A DNA stretch of 64,000 bases, taken from contig JARHXX010000012.1 in the NCBI GenBank assembly GCA_029269125.1, forward strand, positions 1 to 64,000. Reading direction: 5' to 3'. The stretch's first letter is position 1. Every line of letters starts with the position of its first letter. A program made the position numbers and the translations under genes. Below the pieces are notes generated by a model. The model was not told where the DNA came from. It saw only the letters and a program-made list of their open reading frames with translations, and made no database searches. This document shows positions 25,101-34,224 of this stretch, piece after piece. This DNA is from Kiritimatiellaeota bacterium B1221 (GTDB lineage: Bacteria; Verrucomicrobiota; Kiritimatiellia; SS1-B-03-39; UBA6053).

Positions 25101-26339
25101 TCATGCCAAACCTCCCGCTTCGCCCGCCCAATCATGGGTACTTACATGACGTTCGAGGGCTTCCCGACCCTTCGTGGAGACCTCGTATTTTTTCGACCTG
25201 CCGCTTTGTTGGCTCTCCTTTAATAGACCGCTCCCTCGCAACTCGATCATCGCATTCTGCACCGTGTTCTGCGAACACCCCATCACCCGGGCACCCAGGG
25301 AGGTATACCAACCTTGGTTCTCACCTGGACGTGTAGATACGCAATGTAAAATCTCCAGTGGATCTACTTTGCGCGGGCGACCCTTTTCAGGTTTCTTGGT
25401 GACATCCTCTATTTCCTCTGCCGTCGCCTGACGCCAACAGATCACCCCCGGCTCACCATGATGTGCGATATACTGACGCGTCGTTAGCTCGCCCTCCGCA
25501 TCCTTCCAATCCAATCGTTTTCCTCGTTTCGCCGCGCGAAGCTCGAACACCGAGTCCGACCCCAATGAGCGCAGCGCCAACGCCGCCCGTGCCGGATTCA
25601 CCCACTCAGCCGAACCCGCACCCAGATACGCATAATCCCCGGCCTCCCAGTTATCCTTTTCCTTTCCACGCATCGGCTTGTTCGTATGATGCGCCAGGAT
25701 AAGTCCGACCTTATGACGCTGCAACAAAGGGTTCAGCAATTCCCGCATAAAGTAGCTTACATCCCGCTGACTGTTTGAATCACCGCCAAGGTAAGCAAAG
25801 GCCGGGTCAATCATCACAAGATCCACCGGTGCTTCCTGCTGCAGAAGTAACTCCAACGTCTCCGCAAACTTGTCCGAACTCTGGTCGTTGATCGTGGCCA
25901 CCAATATATTTTCATTTGCCTTCGTTTTCTGAGACGGGGTCAGGTCTTCACACCCACGCAACACCCCATCTCTCATTTCAGCCATATCACCCTCATCGTT
26001 TTCGGCCTGGATCAACAGAATCCGCATGCCTCGAACCTGATATACCTCCCCTGGAACAATGCCGAACAACGGTGACCCCACACTCAAGTGAACGGCCAAC
26101 TGCTCCAAAAAAGAACTTTTTCCTATGCCCGTCGGACCCAGCAACAAACATACCCCGCCACGATACAGGAACCGACTCTTAATCAGCTCATTCGGATCCG
26201 AGCCGTATCTCGGCGTCTCCAAATCACCCAGCCGCTTCACCACAGGTAACACCGGAATACGCTCCACCTGTTCCTCGACCGCATCTGCCGTCACCTTCGG
26301 CAGATATTCCTCAACAAACATCTCCAACGGACTAATCAT
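25101..26339 (-). CDS. RecA-fold replicative ATPase (RepA/AAA_25 type)
   Basis: This 412-residue protein has a Walker A motif GPTGIGKSS (K74), a Walker B strand VDLVMIDPAFAYLGG near residue 175, and LILAHHTNKPMRG, the sensor pattern of RepA/KaiC-like hexameric helicases in plasmids and prophages. The C-terminal 90 residues form a winged-helix domain (NTVQNAMIELRGSGLLKE). It likely unwinds or loads at the element's origin. Its ATG overlaps the primase stop. Confidence 0.85.
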   Translation of the reverse strand: MISPLEMFVEEYLPKVTADAVEEQVERIPVLPVVKRLGDLETPRYGSDPNELIKSRFLYRGGVCLLLGPTGIGKSSFLEQLAVHLSVGSPLFGIVPGEVYQVRGMRILLIQAENDEGDMAEMRDGVLRGCEDLTPSQKTKANENILVATINDQSSDKFAETLELLLQQEAPVDLVMIDPAFAYLGGDSNSQRDVSYFMRELLNPLLQRHKVGLILAHHTNKPMRGKEKDNWEAGDYAYLGAGSAEWVNPARAALALRSLGSDSVFELRAAKRGKRLDWKDAEGELTTRQYIAHHGEPGVICWRQATAEEIEDVTKKPEKGRPRKVDPLEILHCVSTRPGENQGWYTSLGARVMGCSQNTVQNAMIELRGSGLLKESQQSGRSKKYEVSTKGREALERHVSTHDWAGEAGGLA

Positions 26340-27271
26340 CGATCACCTCCGTCTCCAACCTCACTCCCCCCGGCACCCCGCTGCGAGGAAGCGAAAAGAA
26401 TCCTCTGGCGCACCTTCTGATCGTTCTTTGGCCTGAGCCCACCCGGCATCCGCAGCCAACCACAAATATCCCACCGCGACCGATCAGCACCCAACACACA
26501 GGCCATGGCAAAAAACCGCGCCTGATCCTTGGCCGAAAGTTCTTCTACACGGAACCAACCATGTAAACTTTTCCCGGCTGAATCCACCACCATTACCAAC
26601 GGGGCCACCCTCCCCAAAGCCGTGACGAGTTTCGCCTGCATTTCTTTGGTCATACGAGGGTCATCAAACTCCGCCACCAAATATCGGCGGTGCTTCATAT
26701 TCGACTGGCAGCGTTTAGAAACCTTGCCTTTTAAGTTTACCCCCCATTGCCCCCGCATCGGATTCACTGCCACAAACTGCATTTGCTCCGCATCACCCAT
26801 CCAGGCATCCACCGGACGTATCTCCGGAAGATCGGAGGATAACCCACCACACACCAGCTCACCGGGCAAAAAAAGCCCCCGCAGGGCCTCGCCCGCGCTC
26901 AACTTCAAAGGACAGTCCACATCAATCAGCGTAGTAGATTCCTGCCTCTTCCCCCCGGTATCTCCCAGCACCCTCCGGATAACTTCCGCATCTGCAACCG
27001 GCCAAGACAACGACTTATTCGTCACGGGTCCCGAACGCCGTTCTTCACCGCGGGCAAAATCCACGGCGTTCATAATTTCGACGTCGTCCACCACCCGATG
27101 CGTAACATAGCCATCGCAGACCTCCCGCAGAAACGCAACCATGTCTTCGGCGCTCAAGGTGTTCCGCAACGCGGCCGACACTTGAGCCAACCAACGATGC
27201 GTCCCGCCCTGAATAGGGCCCTCCGCCAACAACTGACGGGCATATTCACTAAATGGATATAGTTCAGCCAT
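26336..27271 (-). CDS. AEP-superfamily primase (RepB/PrimPol-like)
   Basis: This 311-residue protein carries the three conserved blocks of archaeo-eukaryotic primases: acidic E201-x-D203 in YLVAEFDD, S235-x-H237 in SAGKSLHGWF, and the later DICGWLRMPGG (D268, R276). The first 190 residues are a separate helical domain. I start it at 27271 behind CAGGAG rather than at an upstream codon without such a site. With the ATPase and DNA polymerase it forms a self-contained replication set. Whether it also polymerises DNA cannot be read from the sequence. Confidence 0.78.
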   Translation of the reverse strand: MAELYPFSEYARQLLAEGPIQGGTHRWLAQVSAALRNTLSAEDMVAFLREVCDGYVTHRVVDDVEIMNAVDFARGEERRSGPVTNKSLSWPVADAEVIRRVLGDTGGKRQESTTLIDVDCPLKLSAGEALRGLFLPGELVCGGLSSDLPEIRPVDAWMGDAEQMQFVAVNPMRGQWGVNLKGKVSKRCQSNMKHRRYLVAEFDDPRMTKEMQAKLVTALGRVAPLVMVVDSAGKSLHGWFRVEELSAKDQARFFAMACVLGADRSRWDICGWLRMPGGLRPKNDQKVRQRILFASSQRGAGGSEVGDGGDR

Positions 27272-27285
27272 ATTATTTCTCCTGT

Positions 27286-29259
27286 TTATTTTTGATAAAA
27301 ATCCATAAGCGACCCTTCCGCCTGTAACGGAAGCCCCCGAGCCCATGGTAGCGGCTCTTCCATGATAGCCACAATTTGCGCCAAATCGGACTCAGCTGAT
27401 TCCTCAGGAAGCTCGAACACAAGTTCGTCATGAACGCTCAGCACAGGGGTATAGCCCGCTTCAACACAACGCAGCCAAGCTAAGGCCAATATATCCCGCG
27501 CAGTGGCCTGAGTGAAGTTCTGGGCCAACACCCCCCCATAAACCGTGCACTCCTTACCACGCACCACGCACCGGATATCGCGCCCGCGTAAATGTACATT
27601 TCGATAAATCAAAAATCGTCCAAATGAGCGATCCCATTGGGTACCCGGCAAAGGGAGTATGTAATCTCCACCTACTTTTCCTCGGCAAGCGGCTTCCAAC
27701 CTGTTCCACAACGAAATCACGATTGGGTTCGAACTCCGGTATTCCCGGACAATCCGTCGAGACTCCTCCAATGGTAATTCCAGCCCCGCCATCGACTTCG
27801 CAACCGAAACAAATTTATCCGGGCCACAGCCAAAGCCCAAGCCCAGCACCCGCGCCTTCGCTACCTGGCGCAACCCCGAGCCCGTCCGGGCACAATATAA
27901 TTTCAGCAACTCATTCTCGGCGTAGCCCATGGTTTTACGGGCGTGCGCTTCGTAAAGGTCCAAAGCTGGATTCTCCAGCAACAACTTCAATGACTCATGA
28001 TCTCCCGCCAACCAATGCAACACCCGGGATTCGATTTGAGCGTAATCCACAACTCCCAGCTTGTGACCGGCTTGTGCCACGATGGACTTTCGCACGTCAA
28101 CACCCTGAACACTAGATCGATTCAAGTTCTGAAGATTCAAGCCACCTCCACCAGCCCACCGACCCGTATTCGCTCCGCAGTATTTGACCTCATAAATCAT
28201 TCTGTCCTTATCCCCACTTCGACATTCAACGGTCGCATTATTCCCTTTATTCCTTATCCCGTATCTATTGTCCGCGCAATTGCGCCTGGCCTCCATGGCC
28301 CCCAGCACCTTCTCCAACCGGTTCGTGGAACGAATCCGCTGCATGGTCTCCACCCAACCCCCGGGTGCAGTGTCCGCATATTTCTCTTTCCACGCCAGAA
28401 AACCCGGGTCTTTCGCTTTCGTGCATGGAGGCTCTGGTACGCCGCTATCTTCACACCATGTTCCGAACTTCTTCGTAGAAAGTGCTGGTTTCCAAGGCAG
28501 ACTCGACTTCAAATCCGCGACAATTAAAACCAACTGTTTCCGGCATTCTGCCACGTGCCCCCAATCAACCGCCACTCCATCCCGCCCCATCGCACACGTC
28601 GCCTCAAACAGCTCCCGCTCCCATGTCGGCCAATGACCCTGCAGCCGATCCCATAGCGCCAAACACCCCACCGCATCGCGTGCGGCATAAAGAAGCATCT
28701 CATCATCCAGCACATCATCACCAGAACGTCCCTGTGCTCGGTTCCGGGTCCCCTTATCCAGCTTTATCCCGAAAACAGCCGCCACTGCACCCGCCAAATC
28801 CCGGGGGAATTGTAAAAATGCACACACCGCAGCCGTGCACCACCAAGCCTTGGGTCCCGCAGTCCCCGGCGGCAAAATGCCCAACTCCACAAGCCTTTCA
28901 AAGATCGATTGATCAAATTCCCGGTTGTGACTGCACCAGAACAACCCCGCAATCGATTCCCACGGGAAGTCCTCAGGTCGGCACACACAAACCTTCTCCG
29001 AGTCTGCCACCGCGACCAAATATGCATCGAACTTTTCGTCCTTGCAATACCCATGTGTCCCCAGCTTTTTCACAGAATACGCAGCAGTATATAAAGTCTC
29101 AAAATCCACCCCAACTTTTTTACCCACAACCCCTTCAGCCAGCCACTCCTCCGGAGAAACAATCCGTGGTTCCCCTAGGGCATCAGCCCAATAAGAAGCC
29201 GATTTTCTATTTTCAGGAATTACTATTTTTTGTTCGTCTGTCATTTTTTCGTTTTTCAT
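27286..29259 (-). CDS. family A DNA polymerase with 3'-5' exonuclease
   Basis: This 657-residue polymerase has an active-looking exonuclease: D52-x-E54 in VGVDFET, N112/D116 in CSHNREFD, and YAARD near 200. It has family A polymerase motifs: A (VVDYAQIESRV, D405), B (RQVAKARVLGLGFGCG) and C (SVHDELVFE, D611). It lacks the 5' nuclease of chromosomal Pol I, so it is a phage/mobile-element type enzyme. The ATG at 29259 has GGAG eight bases upstream; the longer frame to 29274 has no site. It is followed closely by the primase gene. Confidence 0.92.
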   Translation of the reverse strand: MKNEKMTDEQKIVIPENRKSASYWADALGEPRIVSPEEWLAEGVVGKKVGVDFETLYTAAYSVKKLGTHGYCKDEKFDAYLVAVADSEKVCVCRPEDFPWESIAGLFWCSHNREFDQSIFERLVELGILPPGTAGPKAWWCTAAVCAFLQFPRDLAGAVAAVFGIKLDKGTRNRAQGRSGDDVLDDEMLLYAARDAVGCLALWDRLQGHWPTWERELFEATCAMGRDGVAVDWGHVAECRKQLVLIVADLKSSLPWKPALSTKKFGTWCEDSGVPEPPCTKAKDPGFLAWKEKYADTAPGGWVETMQRIRSTNRLEKVLGAMEARRNCADNRYGIRNKGNNATVECRSGDKDRMIYEVKYCGANTGRWAGGGGLNLQNLNRSSVQGVDVRKSIVAQAGHKLGVVDYAQIESRVLHWLAGDHESLKLLLENPALDLYEAHARKTMGYAENELLKLYCARTGSGLRQVAKARVLGLGFGCGPDKFVSVAKSMAGLELPLEESRRIVREYRSSNPIVISLWNRLEAACRGKVGGDYILPLPGTQWDRSFGRFLIYRNVHLRGRDIRCVVRGKECTVYGGVLAQNFTQATARDILALAWLRCVEAGYTPVLSVHDELVFELPEESAESDLAQIVAIMEEPLPWARGLPLQAEGSLMDFYQK

Positions 29260-29359
29260 CGCCCCTATCTCCATTTGTTAGTTCTCATTATTTCTGTGCC
29301 CATCCTGCCACGTAGCCCGACCCCAACCCGGGCCACGTGGCAGAAGCTTTCCCGTCAAT

Positions 29360-29857
29360 TTAAAGCCCGAAGTCCTCGTCGCCATCCACTGATGGCGTAC
29401 CCGGGACATCTTGCCGGGTAATTTCGGCCATCCCTATCGGGACCGGGCTCAACTCGCTTATTTTTGCAAACACCCCTTTGCCATCACGGCGTGGGGCATG
29501 CTCCACCGTCAGCAAGCACATGCTTCCCTTCAACGTGCAATAGTCCCACCCATAAGTGGGGTTCCGTCCGAGAAGGGATTTCAGGAATCCGAACAAATTG
29601 CTCTTTTCATACCCGCTGATTTTCATCCGCGGCGAGCTGATGCGGTGGATTTCCCCATCCGAGTTTTTGTAACAGAAAAGAAAACAGGTCATATCGACAG
29701 TTTCCAATTCCTCACTTTGGTATTTCTTTCTTTGGACTCTGAGTTCATCCACGATGTCCTCAATCGACGCCATAAACGTCCCGGCCGGAGCCAGAGTTTG
29801 CCCAACACGATCCGCAAACGGATCATAGTTATTCATCGGCTGTTCGAATATCGCCAT
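29360..29857 (-). CDS. probable single-strand DNA-binding-like protein
   Basis: This 165-residue protein has ISSPRMKISGYEKSNLFGFL and KGSMCLLTVEHAPRRDGKGV in its middle, a pattern I associate with phage proteins next to family A polymerases that are likely OB-fold single-strand-binding proteins, and an acidic C-terminal tail (DGDEDFGL), as in SSBs. The acidic tail and position directly before the polymerase support this, but the fold is inferred. AGGAG precedes the start. Confidence 0.55.
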   Translation of the reverse strand: MAIFEQPMNNYDPFADRVGQTLAPAGTFMASIEDIVDELRVQRKKYQSEELETVDMTCFLFCYKNSDGEIHRISSPRMKISGYEKSNLFGFLKSLLGRNPTYGWDYCTLKGSMCLLTVEHAPRRDGKGVFAKISELSPVPIGMAEITRQDVPGTPSVDGDEDFGL

Positions 29858-29921
29858 GGTATTTTTCTCCTAGACTAACAGTCATTCTGGTTATGTTTTG
29901 GGGCCGATGCCCCGGTGAAAT

Positions 29922-30275
29922 TTATGCGCCACCCGGTTTTTCCGTCCGTACGGGGGTGCCAGCTTTTACGAATTCCTCCAGATCACTCCGTCGCAACCGA
30001 TAACTCCCTGGGAGAATCTCAACTTTTTCGAAAATCCCACGCTTACACATTCTCCACAGCGTTGGGCGACTCGTCCCAAGTAACTCAGCAGCCTTCGACA
30101 TGCCGATAAGGAGAGGCCCTGTGATCGTGCGTTCCGCCGGTTTTGCTGGAATCTCGCCTTTCAGAGCACGGACAGCGTTCCACTTACGTGCCTTGTCTGC
30201 TGTCGGCCAAAGAGAAAAAAATTCGCCGTTAAGCTCTTCCGCAGTGGCTTCAATAGGTTCTTCCCGGGGACTCAT
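29922..30275 (-). CDS. helix-turn-helix (excisionase-like) protein
   Basis: This 117-residue protein has a C-terminal domain GMSKAAELLGTSRPTLWRMCKRGIF followed by GSYRLRRSDLEEFV, the winged HTH of the MerR/Xis/AlpA group that binds DNA in mobile elements. The N-terminal half is unassigned. It overlaps the preceding small gene (ATGA) and opens the replication module, so it may regulate it or act in excision. Confidence 0.75.
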   Translation of the reverse strand: MSPREEPIEATAEELNGEFFSLWPTADKARKWNAVRALKGEIPAKPAERTITGPLLIGMSKAAELLGTSRPTLWRMCKRGIFEKVEILPGSYRLRRSDLEEFVKAGTPVRTEKPGGA

Positions 30276-30601
30276 CGGCCACCTGCCATTGTGACGAGAT
30301 TCTGCCCGGCAGTGATTTCCGCCATATCAACCCCAAAGGAAGCCCCTAACACTCGGTCCAAACTATCGGAGAAGCTTTCGTTCAGAGCTGCCGATTCGTA
30401 TTCATAGCCAAAGCCCAGCCATAACTCTTCGACAGCTTCTTCGTTACCCTCAGCGGCTAACTGCAAAAGCAGGGAGTATTGAGGATCATGAAAATCCATC
30501 TCCCCTTCGCGATTTTCTTTATGGAATTCCCCGACTCGCTGGTCAAAGTAGGGGGTGATAAGTTTCGATTCTTTCGTTCGTTCGTCGGTTAAGACAGTCA
30601 T
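30272..30601 (-). CDS. small acidic protein of unknown function
   Basis: This 109-residue acidic protein (DPQYSLLLQLAAEGNEEAVE; GEEYE-like helices) has no recognisable domain; the middle looks helical and resembles a single tetratricopeptide/ankyrin-like helix pair. It is the first gene of the replication operon, with GGAG before the ATG, and is coupled to the HTH gene by a four-base overlap. Confidence 0.55.
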   Translation of the reverse strand: MTVLTDERTKESKLITPYFDQRVGEFHKENREGEMDFHDPQYSLLLQLAAEGNEEAVEELWLGFGYEYESAALNESFSDSLDRVLGASFGVDMAEITAGQNLVTMAGGR

Positions 30602-30642
30602 GGGATAATCTCCGGTTTTGTGTTTCCCGGTGACGCACTTTA

Positions 30643-30684
30643 CAAAAAAAGTCCCGCCACCGGCTGTTAACCGAGTAGCGGGAC
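30643..30684 (-). terminator. terminator of the restriction operon
   Basis: Read on the minus strand, a GTCCCGC...GCGGGAC stem (30678-30684 with 30651-30657, with further inner pairing) is followed by seven T. It lies downstream of the gene ending at 30739 and ends the transcript that starts near 38654. Just before it, at about 30680-30716, two copies of GGGACGAAAG form small GGGA/TCCC hairpins. Confidence 0.72.
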
Positions 30685-30738
30685 GAAAGGCATCCCATTT
30701 GGGACGAAAGCCGTCCCAATCAAATTTCTTTTTTCAGA

Positions 30739-32004
30739 TCATTTCCAGGTGACCTTACTGTCACGGATAAACATAATATCGTATCCTGCATTGATTTTGC
30801 TCTTAAGATAGGACGAAAAAGATTTCTCGATGGCGCCCGTTTTATTAAGATTCTTATATAATCGATCAATTGCTTTCCGAACAGAGTCCCGCGCACGATT
30901 CCCATCGTCATTAGACCGGTTCGCCCCTTTCAGGGCATTCTCAATTTCTTGCACTTCCGCATCCAATTCTTTCAATTCGGCTTCCCGCCCTTCCGATTCC
31001 AGCTTTGCCCTTTCCATGGTAAGTTCTCTAAGCCTCTTTCGCACACCAGACTTGCCCGCACCATCCATGTTAGTATCCCTATTATAGCCTGATCTCAAAC
31101 CCTCTTTTTCTTTCTGAATCATTTGCTCAAGTTCCAGACAAGGGATTGTTTTTCCTGGGTGGTGAAGCAGCCAATCAACATATTTCGACCCCATGCTGTC
31201 CTTGATGTGGAAAGGTGTGCTCCCCTCGTAAATAACCTCCCAGACTGCCCCTGATTTACGGTAGCTGAACTCCGGTGCTTCTTCCTCGCACCGCTCCCCA
31301 TCAGCTTCCGCTATCGATTTTTGACTGTCCGTCACTTTGCCCGCACCGATTTGATTCCGAGTTTTGTCATTAGGCCAGCCATACAACAGCTTGCGAGCAA
31401 CCGCGCTTTCGCCACCGTCCATGCGGTAGAAATCCCACAGCCGTATATGTTCGCTGTCTCCGGGTAAACACTCAACAATCCCCCCGTCCACAGGCATGCA
31501 CGAGATAAAAAGACAATCCCGACTCTCGCGCTTTGCCACCCGAAGCGCGGCCTGCCGTACAACCCCACCCGCAGCACTGAAACACAAATAAATAGACACT
31601 TCACCATCCCGATTGCGCCAGGAACCTACGCCAAGATGCCAAAGAAGCCCACCGTCAATATCGTGAACATCAGGCTGAATCGGCACGCTTGCGGCAACAG
31701 TTTCCGCCAATCTTCTCGAGTTAAATTCCAAAACCCGAATATCGGAGGGATCCTTGAATTCCAAATCCGGGCAATCTTCCGGTTTCCCGCCTTTACAGAC
31801 GCCCCAATACCGCCCATTTTTCTCCACGATCTCGTGCGGCCAATCACAACCTTGGACGCGAACTACATTCGCAAGTTGATCGCTTTCCTTCAAATACGGC
31901 CCCACACCGCCCAACGAGCTCCCGAGCCCGGCTTCCCAATCGCACCTAGCCAACTGGCCGTGTAGAAGCTCGCAAACCCGCTGCCAGATCAGATCCGTTC
32001 TCAT
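30739..32004 (-). CDS. two-domain protein of unknown function, last gene of the restriction operon
   Basis: This 421-residue protein has no recognised catalytic motif. The N-terminal half contains CDWPHEIVEKNGRYWGVC ... PEDCPDLEF and then EFNSRRLAETVAASV, with paired cysteines possibly binding zinc. The C-terminal half starts YRKSGAVWEVIYEGSTPFHI and SKYVDWLLHHPGKTIPCLEL, then a charged coiled coil (ERAKLESEGREAELKELDAE) and DSVRKAIDRLYKNLNKTG. In memory that C-terminal pattern recurs at the end of AAA/TPR regulators of other bacteria, where its role is unknown. It follows the Mrr-like gene by 25 bases with GGAGG, so it may belong to the defence system. Confidence 0.6.
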   Translation of the reverse strand: MRTDLIWQRVCELLHGQLARCDWEAGLGSSLGGVGPYLKESDQLANVVRVQGCDWPHEIVEKNGRYWGVCKGGKPEDCPDLEFKDPSDIRVLEFNSRRLAETVAASVPIQPDVHDIDGGLLWHLGVGSWRNRDGEVSIYLCFSAAGGVVRQAALRVAKRESRDCLFISCMPVDGGIVECLPGDSEHIRLWDFYRMDGGESAVARKLLYGWPNDKTRNQIGAGKVTDSQKSIAEADGERCEEEAPEFSYRKSGAVWEVIYEGSTPFHIKDSMGSKYVDWLLHHPGKTIPCLELEQMIQKEKEGLRSGYNRDTNMDGAGKSGVRKRLRELTMERAKLESEGREAELKELDAEVQEIENALKGANRSNDDGNRARDSVRKAIDRLYKNLNKTGAIEKSFSSYLKSKINAGYDIMFIRDSKVTWK

Positions 32005-32029
32005 ATCTTACCTCCATAGTTCACTCACG

Positions 32030-33043
32030 TTATTCCTCAGCCACCACAGCCCAGATCCGCTTCAGCGGCAGTTCCGCCTGCATTGCATCCGGCAGTTTTT
32101 CATAGTTCGCCAGTAAACGGCTGATCACCTGACGGTCATCCCATAACCGCACTTTAAAAAATAGATCCCGCCTGCTCTTCTCCGCGGTGGTGTTGAATCC
32201 GTCCCAAGATACAAACAACCCTTGGTCCGCACCGATGCGGCTCATCACCCCTTCCAGCTCACGAACCGCATTGTCGTTCTGTACCCCACCGGATTTCACC
32301 TGCACACAAATCTTCGGCGACTCGAACCCCATCGGCCCCGATCCTGCCAGGATATCCACCCCGCCATCGGGACCCGCCGGAGAACAGTAGGTCTGGTACC
32401 CCTCCGCATTTAGAATGGCCTCCACTAAACGCGCAAAATCATGACCCTTGTATCGGGATTCGATCAGCATCCGGATTTGGTCCTGCGCCTGTTCCTCCAA
32501 ATCGACCAAACTATCCAAATCTTCGCCCGTATCGTCCGGTTCGACCTTAACCCCCGTCATTCCTTTGAGGCCTGGGTCTTTCCCTCCAGCCAATACAGCC
32601 GCGATCCTCTCCTCCGCATTGTTCCGTTTGATCCGGCACACAGTCATAAAGGCGCCCATTGAATAAAGTAGATCCTGACCAAAATGTGTTCGAGGCACAT
32701 CTGGCCGTTTCCAATCAACTTTACGAACATGTCGACCATCTTTGAATTTGTAATCTCCCGTAACTTTCCCCACCGCGATAACAGACCTCATTTTTGACGG
32801 TAGCACTATCACATCACCTATCTTCACCCGATTCGAGAAGGCCCACAATTGAGCGGCCATGTGCTGAACGGTCTTTTCACCTGCATCCGAAAAGTGAGTG
32901 GCAACCAACTTTTTCATCGCATCATAGCTATCGACACCGGATAGATCGGGCACCTCTGTCCAGCCAATGATCGCCAGACCTTTATCCAGGGCTTTTTCTT
33001 CATCTTCACCGTATTTCCCGGCTCGGGTTAACCATACTGACAT
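32030..33043 (-). CDS. Mrr-like restriction endonuclease
   Basis: This 337-residue protein has an N-terminal PUA/EVE-like region (VWLTRAGKYGEDEEKALDKG; GDVIVLPSKMRSVIAVGKVTG) that in relatives recognises modified bases, and a C-terminal PD-(D/E)xK nuclease of the Mrr type: HDFARLVEAIL (E209), GPDGGVDI (D230), CVQVKSG (Q248, K250). Mrr enzymes cut DNA carrying methylation. It follows HsdS within 11 bases. Its presence in the same operon as a type I methylase is notable because it may check or complement the methylation state. AGGAGG precedes the start. Confidence 0.85.
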   Translation of the reverse strand: MSVWLTRAGKYGEDEEKALDKGLAIIGWTEVPDLSGVDSYDAMKKLVATHFSDAGEKTVQHMAAQLWAFSNRVKIGDVIVLPSKMRSVIAVGKVTGDYKFKDGRHVRKVDWKRPDVPRTHFGQDLLYSMGAFMTVCRIKRNNAEERIAAVLAGGKDPGLKGMTGVKVEPDDTGEDLDSLVDLEEQAQDQIRMLIESRYKGHDFARLVEAILNAEGYQTYCSPAGPDGGVDILAGSGPMGFESPKICVQVKSGGVQNDNAVRELEGVMSRIGADQGLFVSWDGFNTTAEKSRRDLFFKVRLWDDRQVISRLLANYEKLPDAMQAELPLKRIWAVVAEE

Positions 33044-33054
33044 TTTGTTTCCTC

Positions 33055-34224
33055 CTACAGTTCGCCTTTAAAGGCTTTGTCGAGTATTGCGGGCATTAGT
33101 GATTTAATACGTTCAGCCGCAAACGCATTCGATTTCATCAGTTTTGCATGCTCCGCCCATAAATTGGCGATGAGTTTTTGCTGCTTTAAAGGGGGTATCC
33201 AAACCTTATGACTAAGCAACTGATCAGGTTTAACCCTCTGGCGGCGATCACCAAGGCCTTTACTCCCTTCAGCAATGGCCATCCATACAGTTGGTGCCTG
33301 AAAATACGCCTTTAGAAATTCAGGAGTGACATAATTCGAATCGCACTCAAATGTGGGGTATTCATTGGATACAAATGCCCCATCATACTCTTCGTCGACT
33401 ACACCGTAAGCCCCTTCAAATGCAAACAGTCGGCTGTATATAAACTGTCGTGATTTTATCCTTCGAAGTTTTGTTGCACTGGTAGAAATACCATCGATAG
33501 GCTGCTTACCAAAGAGCCCCCGCGCGTAACTGTAAATACCGATATTGGGATAACTCTTTGTTGGATCCACGGCGTGAAGATCATCCACTTGGTGAATCAC
33601 TTCTCCTAACGTGACATATTCCCAACCTGCTTTTGCCTTTGCATCAGAACTTAAATCCGCTCGATGGGACACGGAAATCAAAAGAGCTTTAAAATCGTCA
33701 GAGATGCACTCGGTCAGGACTCCTGAACGAGCTACATTCCCCTCAACCCCCTCAATTTTCTTCACTATTCTACGCTGTTCTTCAATCGGTGGGAGGGGGA
33801 TTACGTATTCCAGGATGTTATTAGCCCGGATAGCAGCGTAGTTTGTAGAGCCTTTCGCTTTCACTTGTTGTGCAAAAACGGGCGTTTTCGTAAAATTTTC
33901 CAAATAGCTCCGGACTATTTTAGTCTCATTTATTTCATACAAAAAGTAGTGAGAGCTTACAATTGCGCCATCTAAATCATCAGGAACAATCCCATACCCG
34001 CCCATCTTCGCATCAATTTCAGCAACGAGAAGTTCACCGGCCCGACAAACTTGTTGTTTTTTAGTTTTTATCATGCTGCCAGGGACTTCGTCTCTCTTGA
34101 CAATTCCCTTCGCATGAAGCTTCACTTTTGGTCTTTGATAGAGGTCTGTATCTTCGAGGCAGATAAATTCTTTTCGGTGCCGCAAAACATTCCCTAAAGC
34201 TACAATAGGCCATTGGTTTTTCAT
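33055..34224 (-). CDS. hsdS: type I restriction specificity subunit
   Basis: This 389-residue HsdS has two target-recognition halves, each followed by a conserved helical segment: IPLPPIEEQRRIVKKIEGVE (about residues 143-162) and IPPLKQQKLIANLWAEHAKL near the C-terminus. It determines the DNA sequence recognised by the HsdM/HsdR complex. The start overlaps the hsdM stop (ATGA). Both recognition regions look complete. Confidence 0.92.
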   Translation of the reverse strand: MKNQWPIVALGNVLRHRKEFICLEDTDLYQRPKVKLHAKGIVKRDEVPGSMIKTKKQQVCRAGELLVAEIDAKMGGYGIVPDDLDGAIVSSHYFLYEINETKIVRSYLENFTKTPVFAQQVKAKGSTNYAAIRANNILEYVIPLPPIEEQRRIVKKIEGVEGNVARSGVLTECISDDFKALLISVSHRADLSSDAKAKAGWEYVTLGEVIHQVDDLHAVDPTKSYPNIGIYSYARGLFGKQPIDGISTSATKLRRIKSRQFIYSRLFAFEGAYGVVDEEYDGAFVSNEYPTFECDSNYVTPEFLKAYFQAPTVWMAIAEGSKGLGDRRQRVKPDQLLSHKVWIPPLKQQKLIANLWAEHAKLMKSNAFAAERIKSLMPAILDKAFKGEL

